Positions 37,438 to 48,166 of a stretch of 64,000 nt of DNA are shown here, one piece after another. Under the pieces are notes generated by a model. That model searched no databases. It saw only the letters and a list, made by a program, of their open reading frames with translations, and had not been told where the DNA came from. Numbering within the stretch: position 1 is the stretch's first letter; the number at the start of each line of letters is the position of its first letter. Made by a program: the position numbers and the translations under genes. Origin of the DNA: Rugalucina vietnamica (taxonomy: Eukaryota > Mollusca > Bivalvia > Lucinida > Lucinidae); contig OZ024874.1 of NCBI GenBank assembly GCA_964017185.1, positions 33,890,721 through 33,954,720 on the forward strand, written 5' to 3'.

Positions 37438-38677
37438 ATGGTAAAAACCCTTCAAAATTCTTCTTCTCAGGAACCAGCATCAGGGATTAGAGTACTACAA
37501 TGTGTTTATAAATTATGACCTTTGGATGACCTTGACATATTTTACGGCAAGGTCAACATAGGTCGCCCATGCATTTGAATGGGAAAAATTGTTAAAATGT
37601 CATTTGAAAGGCAAATCTTGCAGGAAAAGGGCAAATGGACTGAAGGTAGGTAATTCTGAAAAAATTTGGACCCTAGGGGTTGGTCTGCCCCCCACCCTGA
37701 GGCAATATACATGAATATTACAAAAATATTCAAAGATCTTCTTCTCTGAAACCACTTGGCCAATCAAAGCCAAATTTTATATGAAGCAGGGAACCAATTT
37801 GTTTCTTAATAATCCAGGTCACATGACCAAGATGGCCATCATTCCCTTATATGGTAAAAACCCTTCAAAATTCTTCTTCTCAGGAACCACTGGACCGATT
37901 TCAAGGAAACTTGGCATGAAGCTTTGGGGACTAGAGTACTACAATGTGTTTATAAATTATGACCTTTGGATGACCTTGACATATTTTACGTCAGGGTCAA
38001 CATGGGTCGCCAATGCATTTGAATGGGGAAAACTTTTAAAATGTCATTTTAAGTGAAAGTCTTGCAGGAAATGGGCAGTAGGACTGAATATTAATGATTC
38101 TGAAAAAAATTGGACCCCAGGGACTCATTTGCCCCAGCCCCGGGGCATTATGCATGTATATTACCATAATATTCAAACATCCTTTCCTCTGAAACCGTTG
38201 GCCAATCAAAGCCAAATTTCATATGAAGCATCTATAGAATGGGGAAATCAATGTGTATATAAATAATCCAGGTCACATGACCAAGATGGCCGCTATGCCC
38301 ATATATGGTATAAACCCTTCAAAAATCTTCTCCGGAACCGGTGGACCGATTTCGAAGAAACTTTGCATGAAGCATCGATGACTCAAGTACTACAATGTTT
38401 GTATAAATCATGACCCTGTGATGACCTTGACCTATTTTAAGGCAAGGTAAACATGGGTTGCCTATGTATTTGAATGGGTAAACTGTTAAAATGTCATTTG
38501 AAGGGAAAAACGTATGGACAGTATATTGATTATTCTGAAAAAAAAAATGGCCCAAGGGCTTCATCTGCCCCTATACTGAGACTATTTTCTATATCATTCG
38601 TATATACAGCAGATCTCAGGTGAGCGTTTACAGGACCATTGGTCCTCTTGTTTTTATTTTCGACTATAGGTGTGTGT

Positions 38678-39327
38678 GGGGGACGGACATGTTCCCCCTC
38701 GGACATTTGCCCCCTGTCCAAAAATGGCATGTAAGGACATTTGCCCCCTAACTCATCTAAGGGTTTGGACATTTGCCCCCTCATCAAATGTATAAAGGTG
38801 GACATTTGCCCCCCTCTCCCCAGTCAGGGGACGGACACACAGACAGTAACATTCTATTAGAGCTTTTGTCACAGAATTGCAAGAGCAATTACAAAGTTTG
38901 AGAACCAAGCTGATTTGCTAACCTGATTAGGCTTAACATTGCATATTGTCATTTTAGAATTATCATAATGTTTATACATGTAATTATTATTTGGAATGAA
39001 GTTTAGTACTATACATGCTGATTAAAATTGTTTTGAAATTACAGAAATATATAATTATTAGGACTCACTATTACATGTATTAACATCACTCAATTGTATG
39101 ATTTTAATTTGATAACTTGTCAGTGAAAATTGCACTTGCCCTAATAATTGTAAACCAAGCTTTAAATCCATTGATCAGGTGTAAACAGGGAGGGGGCAAA
39201 TGTCCTAGGTATGCACATTGATGAGGGGGCAAATGTCCAACTCTGCCAATCAGTTAGGGGGCAAATGTCCTTACATGCCATATTTGGGCAGGGGGCAAAT
39301 GTCCGGGGGGGAACATGTCCTACACTC
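38678..39327. mobile_element. Fold-back element, unit GGACATTTGCCCCCT, 9-bp TSD
   Basis: Flanked by GGTGTGTGT at 38669-38677 and 39328-39336, although both lie in GT-rich sequence. The ends are GGGGGACGGACATGTTCC and GAGTGTAGGACATGTTCC. The arms of about 150 bp pair closely, including matching spacers (GGCATGTAA between the same units). The core is AT-rich and non-coding. Confidence 0.82.
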
Positions 39328-39336
39328 GGTGTGTGT

Positions 39337-39731
39337 GTGTGGGGGGGGGGGGGGGGGGGGGGTAGGGGTCGAATCCGCTGGGTAGCCGTGTTGTGTCTTT
39401 GAGCAAGCAAATAACATTTGAAATGCTGACTGGGATGTGACGTAAACAAAAAATTAGTCGCCGTGATTATTGATTACTTTAATTTGACGCTAAATGGCAT
39501 AATGTGAGCTTTAAGTAATTGATAATTAAATCATTGGCATCATTAAAAACAAATATTTCAGATGGTTGATGAACCCTTGGTTAAATTAGATTGTTTGGCT
39601 CATTATGGTGATATGCGTTATCATCTTATTTTGTTTACCCATTTGATCACAAACACTTTTAGTGGCCAATTGAAAATTAACGACATTATAATTACTGCAA
39701 TTGTTGTCATAACTTCCATTTTAACAAATAT

Positions 39732-39774
<43 letters not shown>

Positions 39775-40214
39775 TCCAGGCCCTGGATTGAATTTGTGAT
39801 TGAATCACAAATTACAGATATGAAAAAATGAAAATAAGAAGAAAACAAAAACAGTTTGTGTATGATTGATGCAATACGTTGGCTGAAATTCCAGAACCAG
39901 ATGGGATAGATACAATGTAACGCCGACAACGAGCAAGTATATACAGAGGACAATGAAGATACAAACTACTCCATTTTATTTCTAATTGTAAATGTCGTAT
40001 TTATTACCTATTTTCAAATTTCAAAACAGCAAAGCAACGACTTGTTATTTTTTATTCAGGTTCTATATTTTGTTCAATGTTTCATGGCTAGCCTTGATAA
40101 ATTGACCCACATGTGGAATATCATTTAAATATTGAATAAAAGATATTTCTTTAATAATATGGACTTTTTATTCCTTCCTTTTTAAGAAAACGTTTGCATT
40201 ATCACTGAAAAATA
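39337..40214. other. Intronic sequence with microsatellites
   Basis: Starts with a GT/G tract (to 39362) and includes a TTTA microsatellite at 39729-39776. An 89-codon frame at 39562-39831 runs through the microsatellite and is not a gene. Confidence 0.5.
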
Positions 40215-40216
40215 CA

Positions 40217-40496
40217 TTTGCGCGAACAGTCCCGTGGGTGAATTGTCCCTTAATTTAAGAAAAAATAAGAACAAAACATTTTTCTCAGAAAAATCAAAGA
40301 TAAAAAATACATTTCCATTAAGTCCATAATTAGTTTAACATACACATTGCATTTACTTGATTAATTTTGATAACCAAAACCTTGAAATCATTTTTTGAAA
40401 AATGCGCGAACCGTCCCGGGAGGAAACGTCCCGTTCGAAAAATATTTTTTGCGCGAACCGTCCTGGGAGGAACTGGTTTTTGCGCGAAACGTCCTG
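40217..40496. repeat. GCGCGAACCGTCC short-unit array
   Basis: Copies of GCGCGAAC(C/A)GTCC lie at 40220, 40404, 40453 and 40482 with GGGAGGAA spacers. All are in the same orientation; I found no inverted partner arm. It abuts the inner left arm of the composite element at 40497. Confidence 0.5.
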
Positions 40497-40736
40497 GAGC
40501 CTGACAAAACACCCCACGCCCAAATGTATAATGTGGACAAAACACCCCATGCAGATTTTAAAATTAGGACAAAACCCCCCTCATGTTTTTGCAGTGTAGC
40601 AGATGGAAGCAGACAGGAGCATCCTAATGCAAACAACATGCATTTTCTGGTAATATCACTTCTTTTTCCTTATTTCAATTCTGTGTAGATGAATTGATAT
40701 TTTCTTTGATGCCATTCCAATTATCACTTATTTTAA

Positions 40737-41445
40737 ACCAGAGGACCATTGGTCCTGAGAACGCTCACCTGAAGCCTGATCTTGGAGTATTAAGTCATCA
40801 TGACATGACCTTGACCTTGAATACTCACACACCTTTATTGAGTTGTCTGCATCCGCAAAGTTTCAGGTCTCAGGCTGCAATAGTTTCCAAACCAAGTGAT
40901 TTCTGAGAAAACCATAATTTTAATTTTGATATTTAAATGACCTTGGGTCAAGGTCAAGAAATGACCTTGGCCTTCATTAATTACTTACCTTCATTGACTC
41001 CATTAGTTGTCTGCATCTATCAACTTTCAGGTCTCAGGCTGCAACAGTTTCCAAAATATCCATTGTTTTCGCCTTTTCCCATGTAAAAGCCTATGTTTCC
41101 AAAATTGACCTTGCCGTAAAATAAGTTAAGGTCATCCTAAGGTCATCATTTCAACAAACTATGATGGGCTGGAGTCCCAAATGCTACATACCAAGTTTCG
41201 CGTAAATCGGCCAGCCAGGTTCTGGAGAAGAAGATTTTTTGAGTGGTTTTTACCATAGTTGGGCATGGCGGCCATCTTGGTCATGTGACCCGATTTTGCG
41301 ATCAAACTTTTGTTCCCCCTACCCATGGACGCTCCACATAAAATTTCACTTTGATTGGCCAAGCAGTTTCAGAGAAGATCTTTGAAAAGTGTGTAAGGAC
41401 GACAGACTGGCCAAGGTCAAAAGATGACCTTGACCTAAATTACCT
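40737..41445 (-). mobile_element. Inverted 3' fragment of an F-type element
   Basis: Reads as the complement of the F tail (hairpin GGACCATTGGTCC, AGGTGAGCG reversed) followed by about one and a half F units, including GATGGCCGCCATGCC reversed. The 5' part is missing. Confidence 0.78.
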
Positions 41446-41709
41446 GTTCATTAAAAAAGTTTAAATCTTAAAGAAGTTCATATGCAGCTTTCATTCACTA
41501 ATGTAAAGAAATAAATACAATTTGGCCATGGTTTCATGTCCAAGTCATCAATTTTGTTATGTTATATGGGGAGCTAAAACATAAGACATTCTTATTGAAA
41601 TCAAATTTGGTTATGGTTTTTTGTCCAAGTCATCAATTTTCAGTCATGTTATATGATTCATATTGTCTTTGATAAAGAAAATCTAAGATTTGGTTACGCC
41701 TAAATTTTC

Positions 41710-42316
41710 GGTGCACGACACTTTGCCGAAAACCACTTCGCCGAAAAGACATTTCGCCGAAAAGACACAATGCCGAAAATTCTTCTCCGGTGCGACACTT
41801 CGCCGAAAGTTTTAAATGGTTAACAATGAGTCATGCTTGAGGGAAACATGTTATTAGATGAGCCTTAATTGTTTTAATGGGGACTTAATATCAGTTCCTT
41901 ATAATTACGTTTTATGTTTGTTTTACTTTGTTTGTTTATTTATGAAGTAAAATGTGCTCTTGCCAATTATAATACGATTAATTAATTAGGTTTATCGCCA
42001 TGTTTTGAATTGCTCATATATTAATTAGTTGATCGTCATAATTGGTCATTGATGTACCTAATCATTTCTTAATTACTTAAGAATTTAGAATGTCTCTTTT
42101 TATAGATTTATACAAATTTAATCGTTAAAATAATTCTAATGCTGTAGATTTAAGTAAAAGTTATGAAAAAATCACATTGTATGAAATACTCTTTAAAACA
42201 TCTTTCTCGGCATTTTTGCCGAATTTCGGCAATATTTCGGCGAAGTGTCGCATTCGGCAAAGTGTCGTTTCGGCGAAGTGTCTTTTCCGCAAAGTGGTTT
42301 TCGGCGTCACGGACCC
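41710..42316. mobile_element. Fold-back element, unit GACACTTCGCCGAAA, 9-bp TSD
   Basis: Flanked exactly by TAAATTTTC at 41701-41709 and 42317-42325. The ends are GGTGCACGACAC and GGGTCCGTGACG. The inverted arms (41710-41815, 42205-42316) contain GCCGAAAAGACA and GACACTTCGCCGAAA phrases; the core is AT-rich. It is nested in the core of the composite element at 26473-42542. Confidence 0.85.
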
Positions 42317-42640
42317 TAAATTTTCCACCCATCAATTTTCAGTCATGTCATATGGGGAACAAAGAAAAACATGAGGGGGGTATTGTCCTAATTTTGAAAT
42401 CTGCATGGGGTGTTTTGTCCACGTTATACTATTGGGCGTGGGGTGTTTTGTCAGCCTTCAAAAAAACATGTGGTGGTTTTTGTCCACCTATAACAAAATG
42501 GACATGGGGGGTTATGTCCGTGGGGTGTTTTGTCCATATACCTCAAAAGTCATGTGCACATGCAAAAATATAAAATGTAATATGCATAAGAGTTTTCTAT
42601 GTTTCTTGATTCTGATTTTATGCTTTCATCTTGTTTCCAG

Positions 42641-42770
42641 GTAAATGTTGAGTTGCTAGGTAACACAGGTGATGGTATGATGAATGTTGACCCATCTCTA
42701 TGGCAACAGAACATTGGCACACCTCAAGCTGTACCGGAAACTGTCACTGTGACCTTGACCCAGAACCCAG
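42641..42770 (+). CDS. CARF: Internal exon of the CARF-like gene
   Basis: The exon follows a good acceptor (ATCTTGTTTCCAG ending at 42640) and opens in phase 0 with GTA AAT GTT, fitting the phase-0 end of the exon at 546-721. It encodes about 43 residues, from VNVELLGN to VPETVTVTLTQNP. The VPETVTVTL part corresponds to the LKETMTVTF segment of vertebrate CARF. Two donors are possible: GTGAAG at 42771 and GTCAGT at 42777. Both end in phase 1 with a G that pairs with AT at 63006 to give Asp, so the second would add only Gly-Glu. The frame continues into intron until a stop at 42827-42829. The middle of the exon, rich in N, Q, D and G, is poorly conserved and probably a disordered linker. The exon sits 98 bases downstream of the right end of a large fold-back element. 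Confidence 0.8.
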
Positions 42771-42776
42771 GTGAAG

Positions 42777-43196
42777 GTCAGTGCCATATTGCAAGCTTAT
42801 CGTTTCATCAGGATAACTTGTCTGTGTAACCTATAGCCACTTTACAGCCCATTTCAAATTCACCTCTAGTGTGAAAATTTCATGTGAAGCTTCCCTGTGA
42901 AGTACCTGTACATTTTATATAAAAGGACAAGGTCTTATGACAAGAAATGGCCGCCATGCCCAGCCTAGGATCTTTTAACTTGGCATGAAGCATCAGAGTT
43001 TTAATCTTTACAAAGTGTTTATAAATCATGACCTTGGGATGGCATTGACATAAATCATGGTGAGGTCAACTTAGGCTACTCAGGTACCCATTTGAATGGG
43101 AAAAAATTGTAAAATGGAGGAAAACTTGCTGGGAATAGGAAAATGGATAGAAGATTTATGAAAAAATTTTACCTAACCCTGTCCGGGCTTAATACG
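42777..43196 (+). other. Old, diverged A-type remnant after the exon
   Basis: From about 42850 there are decayed A phrases (CATGTGAAGC, ATGGCCGCCATGCCCA, GACCTTGGGATGGCATTGAC). No head or tail is visible. Confidence 0.5.
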
Positions 43197-43296
43197 TACA
43201 GTTCAACCCCCTCATTTCAATGTGTCTCATTATAGTGCGTTTTTCAATATAACACGGCCATGTCATGGCTCCCAAAACAATTATTTTGCTAATTGT
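43197..43296 (+). mobile_element. 5' half of a pogo/Tigger-like MITE
   Basis: CAGTTCAACCCCCTCATTTC and the following TATAACACGGCCATGTCATG match the intact copy at 55473-55659. It is cut by the A element starting at 43297. Confidence 0.65.
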
Positions 43297-46200
43297 TAAC
43301 TCACCTGAGCCGTTAGGCTCAAAAGGTGAGCTTATAGGATGGCCATGATCCGGCGTCCGTCCGTCCGGCGTCGTCGTTGTTGTCCACAATTTTTCAAAGA
43401 TCTTCTTCTCTGAAACCGTTTGGCCAATCAAAGCCAAATTTTATATGAAGCATTTATAGGAAAGGGGAACCAAAGTATATATAAATAATCCAGGTCACAT
43501 ATCCAAGATGGCCGCCATGCCCATATATGGTAAAAACCCTTCAAAAATCTTCTTCTCTGGCACCGGTGGATCGATTTCAAAGAAACTTGTCATGAAGCAT
43601 CGATGGCTCAAGCACTACAATGTGTATTAAATCATGACCTTGTGATGACCTTGACCTATTTTACGGCAAGGTCAACATAGGTCGCCAATGCATTTGAATG
43701 GGGACAATTTTTAAAATGTCATTTAAAGTGAAAGTCTTGCAAGAAATGGGCAGTAGGACTGAATATTAATGATTCTGAAAAAAATTGGACCCCAGGGGCT
43801 CAATTATGCCCCCACCCGGGGGCAATATACATGTACATTACCATAATATTCAAACATCATCTCCTCGGAAACCCCTTGGCCAGTCAAAGCCAAATTTTAT
43901 GTAAAGCATCAATAGGAAGGTGTAACCAATGTATTTATAAATAATCCAAGTCACATGACCAAGATGGCTGCCATGCCCATATATGGTAAAAACTCTTAAA
44001 AAAATATTCTTCTCCGGAACCGGTGGACAGATGAAACTTGGCATGAAGTATTGATTGCTCAAGTACTACAATGTATATATAAATCATGACCCTGTGATGA
44101 CCTTGACCTTTTTTATGGCAAGGTCAACATAGGTCAACAAGACATTTGAATGGGGAAAACTTTAAAAATGTCATTTACAGTGAGTCATGCAGGAAATGGG
44201 CAGTAGGACTGAATGTTAATGATTCTGAAAAAAAAAATGGACCCCAGGGGCTCATCTGCCCCCACCCCGGGGCATTATACATGTATATTACCATAATTAG
44301 CTCACCTGAGCCGAAGGCTCACTGGTGAGCTTATAGGATAGGCAGGCATCCGTCGTCCGTCGTCGTCCGTCCGTCCGTCCGTCGTCCGTCCGTCGTCCGT
44401 CCACAATTTCAAAGAAGAATATTTCTGAAGCTAGTAGGCCGATCTTGATCAAATTTAATGTGAACCATAATTGGGTTGGGGGATTGATGGCATTAGGTTT
44501 TGGAGCAGATTGTATCAAAATTGTGGTTTCCATGGCAACAGATAGGTCCCATAGACTTACAATGGGAAAAACTAAAAAAATCTTCTTCTCTGAAACCACT
44601 AGGCCCACAGCTTTGATATTTGGTATGTAGCAATGGCTAATGGTCCTCTACATAAATTGTGCCATTCGTGCCCCTGGGGTCAAATTTGGCCACGCCCCGG
44701 GGGTCGATAGTCTCCATAGACTTACTATGGGAAAAAAATTAAAAAATCTTCTTCTCTGAAACCACAGGGCCCACAGCTTTGATATTTGGTATGTGGCAAT
44801 GGCTAATGGTCCTCTACATAAATTGTGCCAGCCATGCCCCTGGGGTCAAATTTGGCCACGCCCCGGGGGTCGATAGTCTCCATAGACTTACAATTGGAAA
44901 AACTAAAAAAATCTTCTTCTCTGAAACCACAGGGCCCACAGCTTTGATATTTTGTAGGTGGCAATGGCTAATGGTCCTCTACATAAATTGTGCCAATCAT
45001 GCCCCTGGGGTCAAATTTGGCCACGCCCCGGGGGTCGATAGTCTCCATAGACCTACAATAGGAAAAAAACTAAAAAAATCTTCTTCTCTGAAACCACTAG
45101 GCCAACAGCTTTGATATTTGGTATGTAGCAATGGCTAATGGTCCTCTACATAAATTATGCCATTCATGCCCCTGGGGTCAAATTTGGCCACGCCCCGGGG
45201 GTTGATAGTCTCCATAGACTTGCTATGGGAAAAAAATTAAAAAATCTTCTTCTCTGTAACCACAGGGCCCACAGCTTTGATATTTTGTATGTGGCAATGG
45301 CTAATGGTCCTCTACATAAATTGTGCCAATCATGTCCCCGAGGTCAAATTTGGCCACGCCCCGGGGGTCGATAGTCTCCATAGACCTACAATAGGAAAAA
45401 CTAAAAAAATCTTCTTCTCTGAAACCACTAGGCCCACAGCTTTGATATTTGGTATGTAGCAATTGCTAATGGTCCTCTACACAAATTGTGCCATTCATGC
45501 CCCTGGGGTCAAATTTGGCCACGCCCCGGGGGTTGATAGTCTCCATAGACATACTATGGGAAAAAAAATAAAAAATCTTCTCTCTGAAACCACAGGGCCC
45601 ACAGCTTTGATATTTGGTATGTAGCAATGGCTAATGGTCCTCTACATAAATTATGCCATTCATGCCCCTGGGGTCAAATTTGGCCAGGCCCCGGAGGTTG
45701 ATAGTCTCAATAGACTTGCTATGGGAAAAACTAAAAAAATCTTCTTCTCTGAAACCACAGGGCACACAGCTTTGATATTTTGTATGTGGCAATGGCTAAT
45801 AGGCCTCTACATAAATTGTGCCAGCCATGCCCCTGGGGTCAAATTTGGCCACGCCCCGGGGGTAGATAGTCTCCATAGACTTACAATGGGAAAAACTAAC
45901 AAAAATCTTCTTCTCTGAAACCAAAAGGCCCAGAGCTTCTATATTTTGTATGTAGCAATGTTTGGTAGTCCCCATTATAAATTGTGCCAGTCATGCCCCT
46001 GGGTCAAATTTGGCCATGCCCCGGGGGTCAATAGTGTCCATGCATAGACTTTCATTGGTCGATTCTCATTTAGTTTAAATCTCATGAGCTTACAATGTGA
46101 TAATCTCTCAGGTGAGCTACAGGACCAATGGTCCTCTAGTATTTAAACATCTTCTCCTCAGAAACAGCTTGGCCAATCAAAGCCAAATTTTATGTGAAGC

Positions 46201-48067
46201 ATCTATGGAATGGGGGAATCAATGTCTATATAAATAAATTAGTTCACATGACCAAGATGGCCACCATGCCCATATATGGTAAGCAACCTTCAAAAGTCTT
46301 CTTCTCCGAAACAGGTGGACTGATTTCAAAGAAACTTGGCATGAAACATCTATGGCTAAAGTACTAAAATCACTACAATGTATATATAAATCATGACCCT
46401 GTGGTGACCTTGACCTGTTTTATGACAAGGTCAACATAGGTCGCCAATGCATTTGAATGGCGAAAACTTTTAAAAAGTCATTTGAGGTGAAAATTTTGCA
46501 GGAAATGGGCAGTAGGACTGAATATTAATGATTCTGAAAAAAAAAATGGACCCAAGGGCTCATGTTCCCACCCTGGGGCAATATACATGTATATTACCAT
46601 AATATTCATAATCCACTTGGCCAATTAAAGCCAAATTTTATGTGAAGCATCTTGAAATTTGGCATGAAGCTTTGAGGACTCAAGCTGTACAAAAGCTCTA
46701 CAAAGTCATGACCCGGAGATGACGACCTGTTCCATGGCAAGGTCAACTTAGGTTGCCAATGCATTTAAATTGTTTAAATGTCATTTAATTGGGGAAAACT
46801 TGCTAGTAATGGGCAAATGGACAGAAGATTTATGTTTATGAAAAAATTTTGTCCCCAGGGGGTTGTCTGCTCCTGCCCAGGGGCTATATACATGTATATG
46901 ACCATAATATTCAAACATCTTCTTCTCTGAAACCTCATGGCCAATCAAAGCCAAACTTTATGTGGAGCATTGTTAGGAAGGAGCAATGAAAGTTTTTATA
47001 GATGGTCAAGGTCACATGACTAAGATGGCCACCATGGCTATAAATAGCAAAAACCTTTTAAATCTTCTACTTCAGAACAAGAAGGCCTATATCTTGAAAC
47101 TTAGCATGAAGCATCAGGGAATGAAGTGTGTATAAGTCATGACCCTGGGATGACCTTGACTTATTTTATGGCAAGGTGAACATAGGTCGTCCATGCATTT
47201 GAATGGGGAAATTTGTAAAAAAAAATGTCATTTGAAGTGAAAAACGTAATGGAAATGGGCAAATGGACTGAAGATTCATGATTCAAAGATCTTCTCCTCT
47301 GAAACCGCTTGGCCAATCAAAGCCAAACTTCATGTGGAGCATTCTTAGGAAGGAAGAATGAAAGTATATATAAATGGCCAAGGTCACATGACCAAGATGG
47401 CCGCCATGGCTATAAATAGCAAAAACCTTTAAAAATCTTCTTCTCCAGAACCAGAAGGCCTGTGATTTTGAAACTTGGCATGAAGCATCAGGAAGAGGTG
47501 CTCTACAAAGTTTATATAAATCATGACCTTGGGATGACCTTGACCTATTCTATGGCAAGGCCAACATAGGTTGCCCATGCAGATGAATGGGGAAAATTAG
47601 TAAGATGTAATTTGTAATTAAATGGGGGGAAATGTGCTAGGAGTATTCAAATGGACACAAGATTTATGTTTATGACAAAAATGTCCCCAGGGGGTTGTAT
47701 GCCGCTGCCCCGGGGCTATATACATGCATATGACCATAATATTCAAACATCTTCCCAGAAACCGATTAGCCAATCAAAGCCAAACTTTATGTGGAGCATC
47801 GTTAGGAAAGGGGAATCAAAGTTAATGTTAATGGTCCAGGTCACGTGACCAAGATGGCTGCCATGGCTATAAATAGCAAAAACCTTTATAAATCTTTTTC
47901 TTCAGTACAGAAAGACTTTGCGTGAAGCATTAGTGAGTGGAGCTCTACAATGTTTGCATAAATCATGACCCCCAGATGACCTTGACCTATAATTTTATGG
48001 CAAGATCAGCTGAGGTCGCATATCCCAGATCTCAGGTGAGCGTTTACAGGACCATTGATCCTCTGGT
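43297..48067 (+). mobile_element. A-type Helitron-like element with a nested D element
   Basis: The head is TAACTCACCTGAGCCG (one mutation) and the tail CTCAGGTGAGCGTTTACAGG, hairpin, CTCTGGT. Units up to 44297 are A type; after 46140 units gradually change to a subtype with CCATGGCTATAAATAGCAAA in place of the CCATATATGG phrase. The D element at 44298-46140 is inserted in it. Confidence 0.78.
44298..46140 (+). mobile_element. D-type Helitron-like element (about 166-bp units)
   Basis: The head TAGCTCACCTGAGCCG is followed by a CGTCCGT microsatellite. Nine or so units of about 166 bp follow, with ATCTTCTTCTCTGAAACCAC, AATGGCTAATGGTCCTCTAC, CCCCTGGGGTCAAATTTGGC and GCCCCGGGGGTCGATAG. The tail is CTCAGGTGAGC, hairpin GGACCAATGGTCC, CTCTAGT. 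Removal restores CCATAATATTTAAACATC, matching the CCATAATATTCAAACATC of other A copies. Open frames of up to 111 codons are translations of the array. Confidence 0.82.
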
Positions 48068-48166
48068 TTATTTTTTTATTTTTATTTTACTTTTTTCTTT
48101 GGCAGTTTCACCCGTTTGGAGACCCTAACGATATGCTCATGCAATTACTTTACCCTTAAAACCTTT
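48068..48166. repeat. Pyrimidine tract and FGDPND-type repeat, copy 1 (5' part)
   Basis: A T-rich tract ending TTTCTTTGGCAG is followed by TTTGGAGACCCTAACGATA. The same sequence occurs inverted at 62706-62850. The repeat continues at 55342-55390 (CCTCAATCAACCCTC, ATGGGCTACTA) after the A element that splits it. Origin unknown. Confidence 0.6.

Larger units (their letters stand above)
27287..38651 (+). mobile_element. A-type Helitron-like copy interrupted by the F element
   Basis: A sequence runs 27287-27628, stops inside the phrase ATGCCCTTAT, and resumes at 37438 with ATGGTAAAAACCC. It ends with the tail hairpin GGACCATTGGTCC and CTCTTGT at 38651. Removing 27629-37437 exactly restores the CCTTATATGG phrase seen uninterrupted at about 37850. 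The 5' head is missing. Confidence 0.72.
26473..42542. mobile_element. Composite 16-kb fold-back, unit GGACAAAACACCCCA, 9-bp TSD
   Basis: The left end GAGTGTAGGACAAAAC at 26473 is preceded by TCAAAAGTC (26464-26472). The right end, read inward as GGTATATGGACAAAAC, finishes at 42542 and is followed by the same TCAAAAGTC (42543-42551). The left arm is split: 26473-26546 matches the outer part of the right arm (42468-42542), and 40497-40592 matches its inner part (42362-42462). The 14-kb block 26547-40496 is therefore secondary material inserted in the left arm. The original core (40593-42361) has itself received an inverted F fragment and another fold-back. Confidence 0.75.
722..42640 (+). other. 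Giant intron of the CARF-like gene (about 41.9 kb)
   Basis: The intron is bounded by GTAAGC at 722 and TTTCCAG at 42640. It is built almost wholly of nested mobile elements, listed separately. I found no further exon of this gene inside it, and the two flanking exons join in phase 0 without one. Confidence 0.72.

Noticed and set aside
39562-39831. 89-codon frame ending near the TTTA microsatellite
   Set aside because: The C-terminal half is microsatellite translation, and the N-terminal half has no motif.
40395-40688. 97-codon frame across the short-unit arrays
   Set aside because: It is read through two different repeat arrays joined at 40496.
42745-42760. TGACCTTGACC in the CARF-like exon, identical to an A-element phrase
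   Set aside because: It encodes the conserved TVTLT segment and no other A sequence flanks it, so chance identity is more likely than exaptation.
44779-45114. 111-codon repetitive protein frame
   Set aside because: Pure translation of the 166-bp D units; frame is broken in neighbouring units.
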